28,961 bases of DNA from AC-50 sp035640455 (GTDB lineage Bacteria > Actinomycetota > Thermoleophilia > Gaiellales > Gaiellaceae), in the NCBI GenBank assembly GCA_035640455.1, contig DASQWB010000106.1, positions 1-28,961 on the forward strand. Direction: 5' to 3'. This document shows, piece after piece, positions 1 to 7,354 of this stretch (position 1 is the stretch's first letter; each line of letters starts with the position of its first letter). Below the pieces are notes generated by a model. The model made no database searches, had not been told where the DNA came from, and worked only from the letters and a program-made list of their open reading frames with translations. The position numbers and the translations under genes are program-made.

Positions 1-456
1 CACCGGCTCGTAGAACTTCCCCGACGTGAACACATAGCCCGAACTCCAGGACGGGCCCGGGCCGCTGAACGAAAACCAGGAATAGAGGATCGAGTCGCTG
101 AACGCGTTCAGGCTCACCCGCTCCCCGGCCGTGCCGGAGAAGGTGATCGCCGCCGTGTCGCCCGCGTTCGGGATCGTCACCACCAACGGCGCCCCACCCG
201 CCGTGATCGAACCCGTGATCACCGTCGAAGCCCGCGACACCCTCTTCGGCCGCAACGTCGGCAAGCCGCGCCAGGCCGGGCCGAGCGGATGCAGGAGAGG
301 CATCGGCGCGACTCCGGGCCCGCGGGCGATCCCGGCGTCACTCGTCATCACACGCGCACCGCCGCTCTGCGTGAGGACGAAGCCGGCGGCGATGATGCCC
401 AACACCAGCCCGAGGCGTGCCGGCACGAGCAGAGCCCTCGCAGGACCGCGGCGCAT
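1..456 (-). CDS. Secreted protein of unknown function, 3' end outside window
   Basis: An open frame runs leftwards from ATG at 456 to the window edge (152 codons, no stop). A GGGAGG Shine-Dalgarno lies about 6 nt upstream of the ATG. The N-terminus has a basic MRRGPAR segment, a hydrophobic stretch (about residues 13-29) and small residues before a Thr/Ser/Gly-rich region, so a Sec signal peptide or N-terminal anchor is likely. The visible part continues with beta-type sequence rich in Ser, Thr, Gly and Val (for example SITAGGAPLVVTI and AITFSGTAGERVSLNAFSDS), as in extracellular beta-sandwich or pre-peptidase C-type modules. It is transcribed divergently from the borosin precursor. I do not recognise a specific family, and the C-terminal part is missing. 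Confidence 0.75.
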   Translation of the reverse strand, partial: MRRGPARALLVPARLGLVLGIIAAGFVLTQSGGARVMTSDAGIARGPGVAPMPLLHPLGPAWRGLPTLRPKRVSRASTVITGSITAGGAPLVVTIPNAGDTAAITFSGTAGERVSLNAFSDSILYSWFSFSGPGPSWSSGYVFTSGKFYEPV

Positions 457-563
457 TACGAACCTCCCTGTTCCGTCGGGAGCCGCCTGCCGGCCCCACA
501 CTTGCCTCGACCTTTGCGCGGGCCGCTACGGAGGTCAAGACCTAGGAGCCCTCAATTCTCGCT

Positions 564-577
564 CTTTGCGAGCAAAG
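564..577. promoter_or_regulatory. CTTTGC/GCAAAG inverted repeat upstream of the borosin locus
   Basis: CTTTGC, two bases, then GCAAAG forms a perfect 6-bp-arm palindrome, with another GCAAAG at 581-586. It lies in the divergent region between the secreted-protein gene and the borosin precursor, about 80 bp upstream of the predicted -35. An operator is possible; no regulator can be assigned. Confidence 0.3.
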
Positions 578-654
578 ACAGCAAAGGAAGAGACATGCGC
601 CAACCCGGACAGCGTCAGGCGGCGTTGGTCGGAGGCAATGCAGCCTCGACGCGT

Positions 655-683
655 TTGACGGGCACCGTTCGCGGCTGTAGCGT
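655..683 (+). promoter_or_regulatory. Probable promoter of the borosin operon
   Basis: TTGACG at 655-660, a 17-bp spacer, and TAGCGT at 678-683 resemble sigma-70 -35/-10 boxes. The predicted transcription start near 690 leaves a short leader containing GGGAGG at 704-709, 5 nt before the precursor ATG at 715. Confidence 0.55.
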
Positions 684-714
684 CGCCGGGCTGCCCGACG
701 AACGGGAGGTGACC

Positions 715-951
715 ATGAACGGGAACGGTGGCGCGCTCTCCAACTTCTTGACGAAGCTGAGCGAGGATCCGCAGCTCCAGCAGGCGTACACGAGGGATCC
801 CGAGGGGACGCTGCGGCAGGCAGGGCTGCCGGAGGACACGATCGGCACGCTCTTGAGCCGCGACCTGCAGGCGATCAAGAGCGCGCTCGAGAGGGAGCTC
901 CCGGGCGTGCACACCATGTGCTTCATGGTCGTCATCGCCCCCGAGACCTGA
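715..951 (+). CDS. Split-borosin RiPP precursor peptide (SonA-like)
   Basis: This 78-aa peptide starts at ATG 715 behind a good Shine-Dalgarno (GGGAGG). Residues about 7-60 form a helical domain with the pattern LSxFLxxLxxDxxLxxxYxxDPExxxRxxGLxxxxIxxLLxxD. I recognise this as the LigA-like borosin-binding domain found in SonA-type precursors of split borosins. After ELPG the C-terminus becomes a short hydrophobic, beta-branched core (FMVVIAPET, residues 70-78), which resembles the SonA core in position and in its polar tail. In this class the partner enzyme methylates backbone amides within the core; the Phe-Met-Val-Val-Ile stretch is the expected target. The methyltransferase gene overlaps its 3' end, as expected for an enzyme/substrate pair. 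A Nif11-type leader was considered, but the TP-methylase neighbour decides for borosin. Which residues are methylated, and whether the core is cleaved off, cannot be seen. Confidence 0.88.
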   Translation: MNGNGGALSNFLTKLSEDPQLQQAYTRDPEGTLRQAGLPEDTIGTLLSRDLQAIKSALERELPGVHTMCFMVVIAPET

Positions 952-1727
952 GCGCGGCGCGGGGCTCGCTCACCGTCGTCGGAACGGGGATCGCGCTTCG
1001 CGCGCAGGTGACGCGCGAAGCGGCCGCGGCGATCCAGCGCGCCGACGAGGTGCTCTACCTCGTCACCGACCGGCTCGCGGCGGCCTGGGTCGAGGACGCG
1101 AATCCACGCAGCCGCTCGCTCCACACGCTCTACGCCCCGGGAAAGGAACGAAACCAGACGTACGCCGAGGTCGTCGACGAGCTGCTCGAGCCCGTGCGCG
1201 CCGGCCGCGACGTCTGCGCCGTCTTCTACGGCCACCCCGGCGTCTTCGTCCGCCCGGGGCACGAGGCGGTCCGCCGAGCCCGCGCCGAGGGCTTCCGAGC
1301 CCGCATGCTGCCGGCCGTCTCGGCGCTCGACTGCCTCGTCGCCGACCTCGGGATCGACCCCGCGGTGACGGGTCTGCAGAGCTACGAGGCGACGGAGTTC
1401 GTCGTGCACCGCCGCCGCCCCGACACCGCGGCGACGCTCGTCCTCTGGCAGATCGGCGTGATCGGCGAGCTCGGGACGGCGAGCGAGCCGAGCCGCGCGA
1501 ACCTCGCCGTCCTCGCCGAGCACCTCGAGCGCTCGTATCCGGCGAGCCACGAGACGATCGTCTACGAGGCCTCGCCGTTTCCGCTCGTCGCTGACCCGTT
1601 CGTGCTCCGCGTGCCGCTCGACAGGCTCCCCGACGCGGAGGTGCCGCTCCTCTCGACGCTCGTCGTGCCCCCGGCGCGAAGGCCCCGACGCGATCGGGCG
1701 ACGATGGCGCGCCTGGGCCTTACGTGA
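918..1727 (+). CDS. Split-borosin peptide backbone alpha-N-methyltransferase (SonM-like, TP-methylase fold)
   Basis: This is an SAM-dependent tetrapyrrole-methylase-fold protein of 269 aa from GTG 918. The frame opens with GSLTVVGTGI, the SAM-binding first strand/loop. It then shows LYAPGKERNQTY (71-82), FYGHPGVF (103-110), and a GIDP..G.QSYEATEF segment (145-161). Tyr72, Arg78, Tyr82 and Tyr104 have exactly the spacing of OphMA Tyr66, Arg72, Tyr76 and Tyr98, the catalytic tyrosines and arginine of borosin N-methyltransferases. The end (STLVVPPARR...ARLGL) is also SonM-like. Unlike fungal OphMA there is no fused core; the substrate is the preceding 78-aa peptide. The start is uncertain: GTG 918 gives a 34-nt overlap, while CTG 948 (a CTGA overlap with the precursor stop) gives a more usual N-terminus. 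Either implies translational coupling. The 3' end overlaps the convergent cyclase gene by 8 bp. Confidence 0.92.
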   Translation: MLHGRHRPRDLSAARGSLTVVGTGIALRAQVTREAAAAIQRADEVLYLVTDRLAAAWVEDANPRSRSLHTLYAPGKERNQTYAEVVDELLEPVRAGRDVCAVFYGHPGVFVRPGHEAVRRARAEGFRARMLPAVSALDCLVADLGIDPAVTGLQSYEATEFVVHRRRPDTAATLVLWQIGVIGELGTASEPSRANLAVLAEHLERSYPASHETIVYEASPFPLVADPFVLRVPLDRLPDAEVPLLSTLVVPPARRPRRDRATMARLGLT

Positions 1728-4700
1728 GCAGCCCGCGGACCCGGTCCGCCGAGGCGAGGTTGCCCTTCGCCTCGTAGAGGCCGAGCGCTTCGCGGTAGGC
1801 GGCTTCGCGCTCCGGCCCCGCCAGCGTCGTCGCGAGCGCGACGAGGGCGTCGCCGCGGAGGTCGAGGTCGTCGGCGCCGTCGAGCATCGCGAGCGCCTCG
1901 CGGGCGAGCCGCTCGCCGCCGGCGGCGTCTCCACGCCCCGAGACGGCCTGCGCCCGCGTCGCGCGCCAGCCGACCTGCGCATGGAGGTCGTCGGGCCAGG
2001 CGGTTCGCTCGCTCGTCTCCGTCAGGGCCTCTGCCTCGTCGAACCGGCCCTGCCGGACGAGGGCCTCGGCGAGCACCGCGGCCACCACGGCCGAGTTCAC
2101 GGTCTCGCCGAGGGCGTTCAGCGTGTCGAAGGCCGAGCGGGCGATCTCCTCGGCACGGGCGGGCTCGCCGGCCAAGAGCTCGACCTCGGCCGCGAAGTAG
2201 CACGCGCCTGCGGCCGTCACGCGCCGACCGAGATCCTGGAGCATCGAGTGGCTCCGCTCGGCCTTCTCGCGGCCGGCGTCGAACTGGCCGCGCATCGCCT
2301 CGAGGCTCGCCGCGTAGGCGTTGACGAGCGCCGCGGCCCCGCGCGCGCCGCGTGCGCGCTCGACGAGCTCGGCGCAGCGCTCCAGCGCCTCCTCCACCGG
2401 GTCGGGGCCCGTGAGCGCCGAGATGCCGAGGAGGCCGAGGATCTGATCGCGCCATTGGCGGTCTCCGGCTCGCTCGGCGTGGACGAGCGCGCGCTCCGCG
2501 AGCGCCTTCGCGTGCGCGCCGCGGCAGCGGTTCCAGTCCGATACGCCGATGAGCCAGAGGGCCTGGGCGAGGCCGGCGTCGTCGCCGAGCTCCTCGAAGA
2601 CGGGCAGCGCGGCCTCGGCCGTCGCCACGAGCTCGTCGGTTCCGGCCGGGTCGGTGTAGAGGCGCAGGAAGCCGCCGTTCAGGCGGCCGCGGGCCTCGAC
2701 GCCGCGGAGCCCACGGGCCGCCGCCCGCTCCATCGCCTCGGCGTTCACCTCGGCGGCTCGCTCGAAGGCGCCCAGGTCGCGGAGGGCGACGCTGAGCCCG
2801 AGCAGGCGCTCGATCCGATCCGGGTCGTCGGCGGGAAGGAGCTCGACGGCCCGCGAGAGGAGGCCTTCGGCGGCAGCCATGTCCGAACGGCCGAGCGCCC
2901 GCCGACCGGCCGCGGCGAGCAGCCGCCCGGCCCGGAGGCCGAGCTCGCGGGCCGCGTCGTCGGCGAGGCCGAGCTCGAGGCGGTAGTGGTAGGCCTGCTC
3001 GAAGTGGTAGCCGAGGATCTCCTCGTACTCGGTCTCCCGCCCGCCGGCCTTCTGCTCCAGCCAGCGCGCGTACTGCTCGTGCAGCTCGCCGCGGGTCTTC
3101 TTCGGCAGCGCGCGATAGGCGGCGTCGCGGATGAGGATGTGGCGGAAGCGATACGCCGTCTCGTCGACGAAGGCGGGCGTGCTCGGCCGGACGAGCTCGC
3201 GCTGCACGAGCTCGGCGAGCAGGCGTGCGGCCCGGTCGGCGCTCTCGGCCGCGAGCGCGAGGACGGCACCCAGGTGGAAGAGCTGCCCCTCGACAGCGCC
3301 GTCCTCGAGCAGCGTCCGCTGGCGCGCCTCGAGGCGGTCGAGCCGCTCGGCGAGGAGAGCGTCGATCGTCGGCGGGATCGCGAAGTCGGCCAGGCTCCCG
3401 TGCGGGACCCACCGCCCGTCCGGGGTCTGCCGCACCAGGCCGTCCTCGACGAGGATGGCCAGCAGCTCCTCGACGAAGAGCGGCACCCCGGCCGCCGCCT
3501 CGAGGATCCGCTCGCGCGCGTCCTCCCGAAGTCCAGCGCCGCCGATCAGCCTCTCGATCAAGAGCGTCGCGTCCTCGTCGGGCAGCGGCTCGAGGCGGAT
3601 GACCCGGCCCGGCCACTCCGGCCGCGCGTCGAGCGCCTCGGGCCGGCCGAGGCAGACGACGAGGATCGGCCCCCGCGCGAGCGCCGGTAGCTGCTCGACG
3701 AGGTCGACGAGCGCCTGCTCGGCCCAGTGCAGGTCTTCGATCGCGACGACGAGCGGCCGCTCGCGCGCGAGCGCCTCGAAGAGCCGCCGCGCCGCCCACG
3801 CGATCTCGCCCGTCGCGCCGCTCCCGCGCTCGAGCCCGAGCGCCTGGGCGATGAGCGCGGCCACGACCTCGGCGTCCTCCGTCCCGGCGAGGAGCGACTC
3901 GATCCGCCGACGTGCGGTCGCCGCGTCGTCCTCCTTCTCGATCCCGGCCGCCCGGCGGACGATCTCGCCGAGGGCCCAATAGGTGATCCCTTCGCCGTAC
4001 GAGAGGCACCGTCCCGTGAGGATGCGCGCCTCGGACTCGACAGACGCCAGGAGCTCCGCGACGAGCCGCGACTTGCCGATTCCCGGCTCGCCGAGGATGG
4101 TGACGAGCCGGCATCCCGCCGCCGCGACGGCCGCGTCGAACTCCTGCTCGAGCGCCGCGAGCTCTTCTTCCCGGCCGACCAGCGCGGTCCCGGCATGCCC
4201 GACCCGCGCGGCGCCGTCGGGCGCGACTGCGACGAGCCGGTAGGCAGGGACCGGCTTCGCCTTCCCCTTGAGCGTGAGCGGCTCGACCCGCTCGGCCGTG
4301 ATCGCCTGCCGCGCGAGCCGGTAGGTCAACTCGCCGAGCAGCACCTCCCCCACGCCGGCCGTCTGCTCGAGCCGCGCCGCGACGTTCACTGCGTCGCCGC
4401 TGACGAAACCCTCTCCGCCGCCCGCGTCGCCGGCGAGCACCTCGCCGGTGTTGATCCCGATGCGGAGGCCGATCCGCGCCCCGAAGCGACCCTCGAACTC
4501 GTCGTTCAGCGCCTCCAGCCGCTCGAGCATCTCGCTCGCTGCCCGAACGGCGCGCAGCGCGTCGTCCTCGTGCGCGACCGGCACGCCGAAGACAGCCATC
4601 ACCGCGTCCCCGACGAACTTCTCCACCGTGCCGGAGTGACGTTCGATGACGACCCGCATCTCCTCGAAGTAGCGGAGCATCACCTCGCGCACGGACTCGG

Positions 4701-4863
4701 CCTCGAGCCGCTCGCCGAGCGCGGTCGAGCCGCTCACGTCGCAGAAGAGGAGCGTGACCGTCTTCCGCCGCTCGGGCGCCGTCTCGGCGAGCGGCGTCCC
4801 GCACTGGCCGCAGAAGCGAAAGCCGTCCGGATTGTCGGTGCCGCAGTTTGGACACGTCGGCAT
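1720..4863 (-). CDS. Class III adenylate/guanylate cyclase-STAND ATPase-TPR protein
   Basis: This 1047-aa multidomain signalling protein begins with a four-Cys zinc ribbon (Cys4, Cys7, Cys18, Cys21). A class III cyclase domain follows (about 35-215). The metal-binding aspartates are present (Asp42 in CDVSGST, Asp86 in GDAVMAVFG), as are Lys82, Asp157, Asn160 and Arg164, so the active site looks complete and the Lys/Asp pair favours ATP. A P-loop ATPase of AAA/STAND type starts near 225 (GEPGIGKS at 258-265). From about 600 onward the protein is helical TPR-like repeats. The architecture suggests a sensor in which ligand binding by the ATPase/TPR part controls cyclic nucleotide synthesis. ATG 4863 has no Shine-Dalgarno but a TAAAGT box 6 nt upstream. 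It lies 38 bp downstream of an XRE-TPR gene on the same strand. The ligand is unknown. Confidence 0.9.
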   Translation of the reverse strand: MPTCPNCGTDNPDGFRFCGQCGTPLAETAPERRKTVTLLFCDVSGSTALGERLEAESVREVMLRYFEEMRVVIERHSGTVEKFVGDAVMAVFGVPVAHEDDALRAVRAASEMLERLEALNDEFEGRFGARIGLRIGINTGEVLAGDAGGGEGFVSGDAVNVAARLEQTAGVGEVLLGELTYRLARQAITAERVEPLTLKGKAKPVPAYRLVAVAPDGAARVGHAGTALVGREEELAALEQEFDAAVAAAGCRLVTILGEPGIGKSRLVAELLASVESEARILTGRCLSYGEGITYWALGEIVRRAAGIEKEDDAATARRRIESLLAGTEDAEVVAALIAQALGLERGSGATGEIAWAARRLFEALARERPLVVAIEDLHWAEQALVDLVEQLPALARGPILVVCLGRPEALDARPEWPGRVIRLEPLPDEDATLLIERLIGGAGLREDARERILEAAAGVPLFVEELLAILVEDGLVRQTPDGRWVPHGSLADFAIPPTIDALLAERLDRLEARQRTLLEDGAVEGQLFHLGAVLALAAESADRAARLLAELVQRELVRPSTPAFVDETAYRFRHILIRDAAYRALPKKTRGELHEQYARWLEQKAGGRETEYEEILGYHFEQAYHYRLELGLADDAARELGLRAGRLLAAAGRRALGRSDMAAAEGLLSRAVELLPADDPDRIERLLGLSVALRDLGAFERAAEVNAEAMERAAARGLRGVEARGRLNGGFLRLYTDPAGTDELVATAEAALPVFEELGDDAGLAQALWLIGVSDWNRCRGAHAKALAERALVHAERAGDRQWRDQILGLLGISALTGPDPVEEALERCAELVERARGARGAAALVNAYAASLEAMRGQFDAGREKAERSHSMLQDLGRRVTAAGACYFAAEVELLAGEPARAEEIARSAFDTLNALGETVNSAVVAAVLAEALVRQGRFDEAEALTETSERTAWPDDLHAQVGWRATRAQAVSGRGDAAGGERLAREALAMLDGADDLDLRGDALVALATTLAGPEREAAYREALGLYEAKGNLASADRVRGLLT

Positions 4864-4869
4864 AGGCCG

Positions 4870-4875
4870 ACTTTA
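4870..4875 (-). promoter_or_regulatory. Putative -10 box for a leaderless cyclase transcript
   Basis: TAAAGT (minus strand) ends 6 nt before the ATG at 4863 and no Shine-Dalgarno is visible. This is the TAnnnT-N6-9-start pattern seen at several genes of the window. Confidence 0.4.
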
Positions 4876-4901
4876 GGGAAGATCGCCGAAAAGGCCGAGC
4901 G

Positions 4902-6227
4902 TCAGCGGGAGCGGCGCGCCTCGGCGCCCATCCCGCGCACCGTCAGAAGCGTCGCCTGCTCCATCACGTCGAACGCCTCCGCCTCGCGGCCGGCGCCGCG
5001 GAGCGCCCGCGCCCACTCACGCGAGGCCTTCGCCGCCTCCCGCCAGTCGCCGCGCCGCCGGAGGAGCTCGACGGCGCGCCGGAAGGCGGTATCCGCCTCG
5101 TCGACCTCGTTCCGGAGGGCATGCGTGCTCCCGAGCGCGTACCAGGCGTCGCCTTCGGCTTCCTCGTCCTCGAGCGTCTCGACCGCCTCCTGCGCCCGTT
5201 CGAGCGCCTCGTCGCCACGCTCGAGCTCCACTGCCCAGCGTGCCTGCGCTGTCCGCAGGGCACCGATCTCGGCACGGTCGCCCGCGAGCCCGAGCAGCCG
5301 CTCGGCGCGCTCGAGGTGCGGCCCGGCCTGCTCGGCCTGGCCGTCGGCGATCATCATGTGCACGCAGGTCAGGTGTGCCCGGGCGAGCTCGAGGGTGTCG
5401 TCCGTCGCCTCGACGAGCGCGACCGCCCGCCGCAGGTACGCCAGAGCCCGCGCGAACCGGCCCTCTTCGGAGGCCGCGCGGGCGCGCGACCAGTAGAGCC
5501 GGATGCGGCCGTGGACGTCGCCGACCGCCTCGAGCCGCTCCTTCGCGTCGAGGAGCGCGACGCGGGCGCTCGCCGCGTCTCCGCGAGCGTCGAGCGCCTG
5601 GCTCAGGTACGTCGCGTAGAGGGCGGCGCTCGCAGCGTCCTCCGGTGCCCGGCCCGTGAGCTCCTCGAGGTTCCGCTCGAGCAGCTGGACAGCGCGTTGC
5701 GGGGCGCCGAGCTCGCGGTAGAGCCGCGCGAGCGTGGCGTACGCGTCCGGCCGCAGCTCCGGCGCCACCGCCTCCGAGTCGAGCACGCGCTCGAGCTGGG
5801 CGACCGCCTCGCGCGTGTCCCCGAGTCGAGCCAGCGCGACGCCGAGACCCGCGCGGGCCCGCGCCTCTCCGACGACGTCACCGCTCTCGCGTGCGTCGAC
5901 GAGGAGCGCACGGAAGCTCTCTTCGGCTGCGCGGAGGTCGCCGAGCCGCAGTTCGAGCTCGGCGTCGCCGAGGCGGAGCTCCCGCTCCTGGGCCTCGGTG
6001 ACAGGCACGCCGGTCTCGAGGTGCTCGAGCGAGACGCCGAGCCGGCGCGCGAGGACGCGGAGCGCCTTGAGGGACGGGTCGCGCTGACCCGCCTCGATCC
6101 GGGAGACGTACGCGTACGACACGCCTGGACCGGACAGCTCGCGCTGCGACAATCCCCGCTCGAGGCGGAGGCGGCGAATTCGCGCCCCGATCGTCTCCTC
6201 GCCGGCCGCTGCGTGGAGGTCGCGCAC
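4902..6227 (-). CDS. XRE-family HTH regulator with TPR domain
   Basis: The protein has 441 aa. An XRE/Cro-type helix-turn-helix occupies about residues 13-68 (IRRLRLERGLSQRELS, then YVSRIEAGQRDPSLKALRVL). It is followed by roughly 370 residues of alanine/leucine/arginine-rich helical pairs typical of TPR repeats. HTH plus a TPR array is the architecture of RRNPP-type peptide-responsive regulators and of several actinobacterial regulators; the ligand cannot be told from sequence. It starts at GTG 6227. An ATG at 6237 is out of frame and was rejected. It lies 38 bp upstream of the cyclase/ATPase/TPR gene and could be cotranscribed, pairing a DNA-binding protein with a cyclic-nucleotide producer. 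Confidence 0.88.
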   Translation of the reverse strand: MRDLHAAAGEETIGARIRRLRLERGLSQRELSGPGVSYAYVSRIEAGQRDPSLKALRVLARRLGVSLEHLETGVPVTEAQERELRLGDAELELRLGDLRAAEESFRALLVDARESGDVVGEARARAGLGVALARLGDTREAVAQLERVLDSEAVAPELRPDAYATLARLYRELGAPQRAVQLLERNLEELTGRAPEDAASAALYATYLSQALDARGDAASARVALLDAKERLEAVGDVHGRIRLYWSRARAASEEGRFARALAYLRRAVALVEATDDTLELARAHLTCVHMMIADGQAEQAGPHLERAERLLGLAGDRAEIGALRTAQARWAVELERGDEALERAQEAVETLEDEEAEGDAWYALGSTHALRNEVDEADTAFRRAVELLRRRGDWREAAKASREWARALRGAGREAEAFDVMEQATLLTVRGMGAEARRSR

Positions 6228-6235
6228 GACGGCTC

Positions 6236-6264
6236 ATCTTGCTTTGCGTTTCTTGCAACGTCAA
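6236..6264 (-). promoter_or_regulatory. Candidate promoter of the XRE-TPR/cyclase operon
   Basis: On the minus strand TTGACG (6264-6259) is separated by 17 bp from CAAGAT (6241-6236). Transcription would start near 6229, almost at the GTG start at 6227, giving a leaderless message. The -10 match is only partial. Confidence 0.4.
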
Positions 6265-6695
6265 CGGACGCATTTGTCGTGCGGCAGTTTCTTCACATTT
6301 ACTTGGCGATTTAGCGATTTACCGACGGAAAGGTTTGGACAGGGTGGCGCAGCGGCCGGGCGCCGGGCTCGCGACTGCCCGCCGAGCCTGCGGCAGACGG
6401 GGCGACCGCGGTGCCCGGCCCCGGCGAAGAGGAGCCGGAACGACCGCCCGCATGCCGTGTGGAGAGCCCCGTCGGCCCGTGCTGCATCCGCCACGGAATC
6501 GCACGAGAGAGCAGCCGATGAAGCCCCTACGGGCGGTTGCGAAACGCGTTACGAGATGCGCGCGGCTCGGGCCGGCGACGCAGCCGCGGACATCCGTGGC
6601 CGCGGTCGGCCGTGGAATGTGCACACGTTTGCCTCGAGATCGTTTTGCGAGAGCTGATTGGATCGAGGTAGTCAGGCGAACCGTCACATTCGGGC

Positions 6696-6715
6696 CTGGA
6701 ATTGACGCATTCCAG
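6696..6715. repeat. Inverted repeat CTGGAAT-N6-ATTCCAG
   Basis: Perfect 7-bp arms flank TGACGC. It lies 27-46 bp past the stop of the 135-aa gene on the minus strand. A terminator stem without a U-tract or an operator are both possible. Confidence 0.35.
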
Positions 6716-6741
6716 ACTTCACAGAAGCGGAAATGCGACAT

Positions 6742-7149
6742 TCAGTTCTCGTCGTCAAGCTCTTGGGCGAGGAGAGAGCAGGCGTACGCGCGCCAGGCAA
6801 TCTCCGGGGCGTCGGCGAGCGCGTGCAACGCCTCGCTCACGTGCGGCAGTCCTTGGGCATCGCCGGCGAGGCCGGCGAGCCCGGCAAGAAGCGCCTCGCG
6901 CCGGCTCGGATCGTCGAGGTCGGCGGCGAGTGCAGACACGGCCCGGCCGTTGAGGCCGAGGCCGCGATTCGGGTCGCCGCCCGCCGCGAGGAGCAGCAGG
7001 GCACGGCGGACGGCGCCGTGCCGCTCCTCCTCGTCGACGTGCACGTCCGCACCCGCGACCGACGCGAGCACGACGACGCCGACGGCGAGCGTGTCGCCGG
7101 CGTCCTCGGCAAGCGTCTGCTCGAGGTCCGCGAGCCACCGATCAGGCAC
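6742..7149 (-). CDS. Small helical protein of unknown function
   Basis: This 135-aa protein starts at GTG 7149 and is predominantly helical, acidic and alanine/leucine-rich, with a DPNRGLGLNGRAVSALAADL segment in the middle. Codon third positions are strongly GC-biased, which supports real coding. There is no signal peptide or membrane segment. It is the third gene of a same-strand series after the second XRE-TPR regulator and the 47-aa exported peptide, 43 bp downstream of the latter. A TACGCT box 9 nt before the start suggests it may also have its own promoter. I do not recognise the family. Confidence 0.65.
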   Translation of the reverse strand: MPDRWLADLEQTLAEDAGDTLAVGVVVLASVAGADVHVDEEERHGAVRRALLLLAAGGDPNRGLGLNGRAVSALAADLDDPSRREALLAGLAGLAGDAQGLPHVSEALHALADAPEIAWRAYACSLLAQELDDEN

Positions 7150-7158
7150 GGCGGAGCC

Positions 7159-7164
7159 AGCGTA
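7159..7164 (-). promoter_or_regulatory. Putative -10 box upstream of the 135-aa gene
   Basis: TACGCT on the minus strand ends 9 nt before the GTG at 7149, with no Shine-Dalgarno between. It matches the TAnnnT-near-start pattern of this window. Confidence 0.3.
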
Positions 7165-7192
7165 GCCGCGGCCCCGCCGCCGGCGATCGGGC

Positions 7193-7336
7193 CTAGTTGC
7201 CGTCGACGAACCCGAGCCCGTACCCGTAGGCGTTGCCGTAGGGCGGGTTCTTCGGGGACTGCTTCGCGCTCGCAGTCCCGGCGAGCGCGAGCCCGAGAGC
7301 AGCGACGGCGGCGAGGAGGGCCAGTTTCCGCAGCAT
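7193..7336 (-). CDS. 47-aa exported peptide next to XRE-TPR regulator (candidate signal propeptide)
   Basis: This short frame runs from ATG 7336 to TAG at 7193. It has a near-perfect Shine-Dalgarno (AAGGAGGT, 7 nt before ATG), which most genes here lack. Residues 1-24 are a textbook Sec signal peptide: MLRK, a hydrophobic Leu/Ala core, then TASA before the likely cleavage. The predicted mature part is 23 residues, Gly/Tyr/Asn/Pro-rich, without cysteine, containing NPPYGNAYGYG and ending GFVDGN. It begins 18 nt after the stop of an XRE-TPR regulator. This regulator-then-small-exported-propeptide order is the arrangement of PlcR/PapR and NprR/NprX in Firmicutes (PapR is about 48 aa). Function as a signal is inferred; a small secreted structural peptide is the alternative. 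Confidence 0.75.
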   Translation of the reverse strand: MLRKLALLAAVAALGLALAGTASAKQSPKNPPYGNAYGYGLGFVDGN

Positions 7337-7354
7337 GGTGTTCACCTCCTTCCC

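Larger units (their letters stand above)
6228..6741. other. 514-bp intergenic region, no convincing gene
   Basis: The GC content is visibly lower near 6240-6340 and no frame has coding-like codon bias. It contains a tandem 8-bp direct repeat GCGATTTA at 6306-6313 and 6314-6321, a TTGACG-type promoter for the XRE-TPR gene, and a perfect 7-bp-arm inverted repeat at 6696-6715. I see no tRNA, signal-peptide ORF or known riboswitch here. Confidence 0.5.

Noticed and set aside
715..951. Nif11/nitrile-hydratase-type RiPP leader as the identity of the 78-aa peptide
   Set aside because: There is no Gly-Gly-type cleavage site or lanthipeptide/cyclodehydratase enzyme; the overlapping TP-methylase and the LigA-like domain pattern fit a split borosin.
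918..1727. Cobalamin/siroheme (precorrin) methyltransferase
   Set aside because: It shares the fold, but the Tyr/Arg/Tyr/Tyr catalytic set and neighbouring precursor match borosin methyltransferases, and no tetrapyrrole genes are nearby.
1562..4855. Very long open frame (1097 codons) in another frame of the same strand as the cyclase gene
   Set aside because: It is Arg/Ala/Gly-rich with no domains; GC-rich third positions of the true gene suppress stops in the other frames.
6244..6741. Small proteins in the 514-bp intergenic region
   Set aside because: The frames on both strands lack start signals, coding bias and recognisable sequence.
7193..7336. Class IIa-like bacteriocin because of the YGNAYG string
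   Set aside because: The pediocin motif needs YGNGV with cysteines; there is no cysteine, double-glycine leader or immunity gene.
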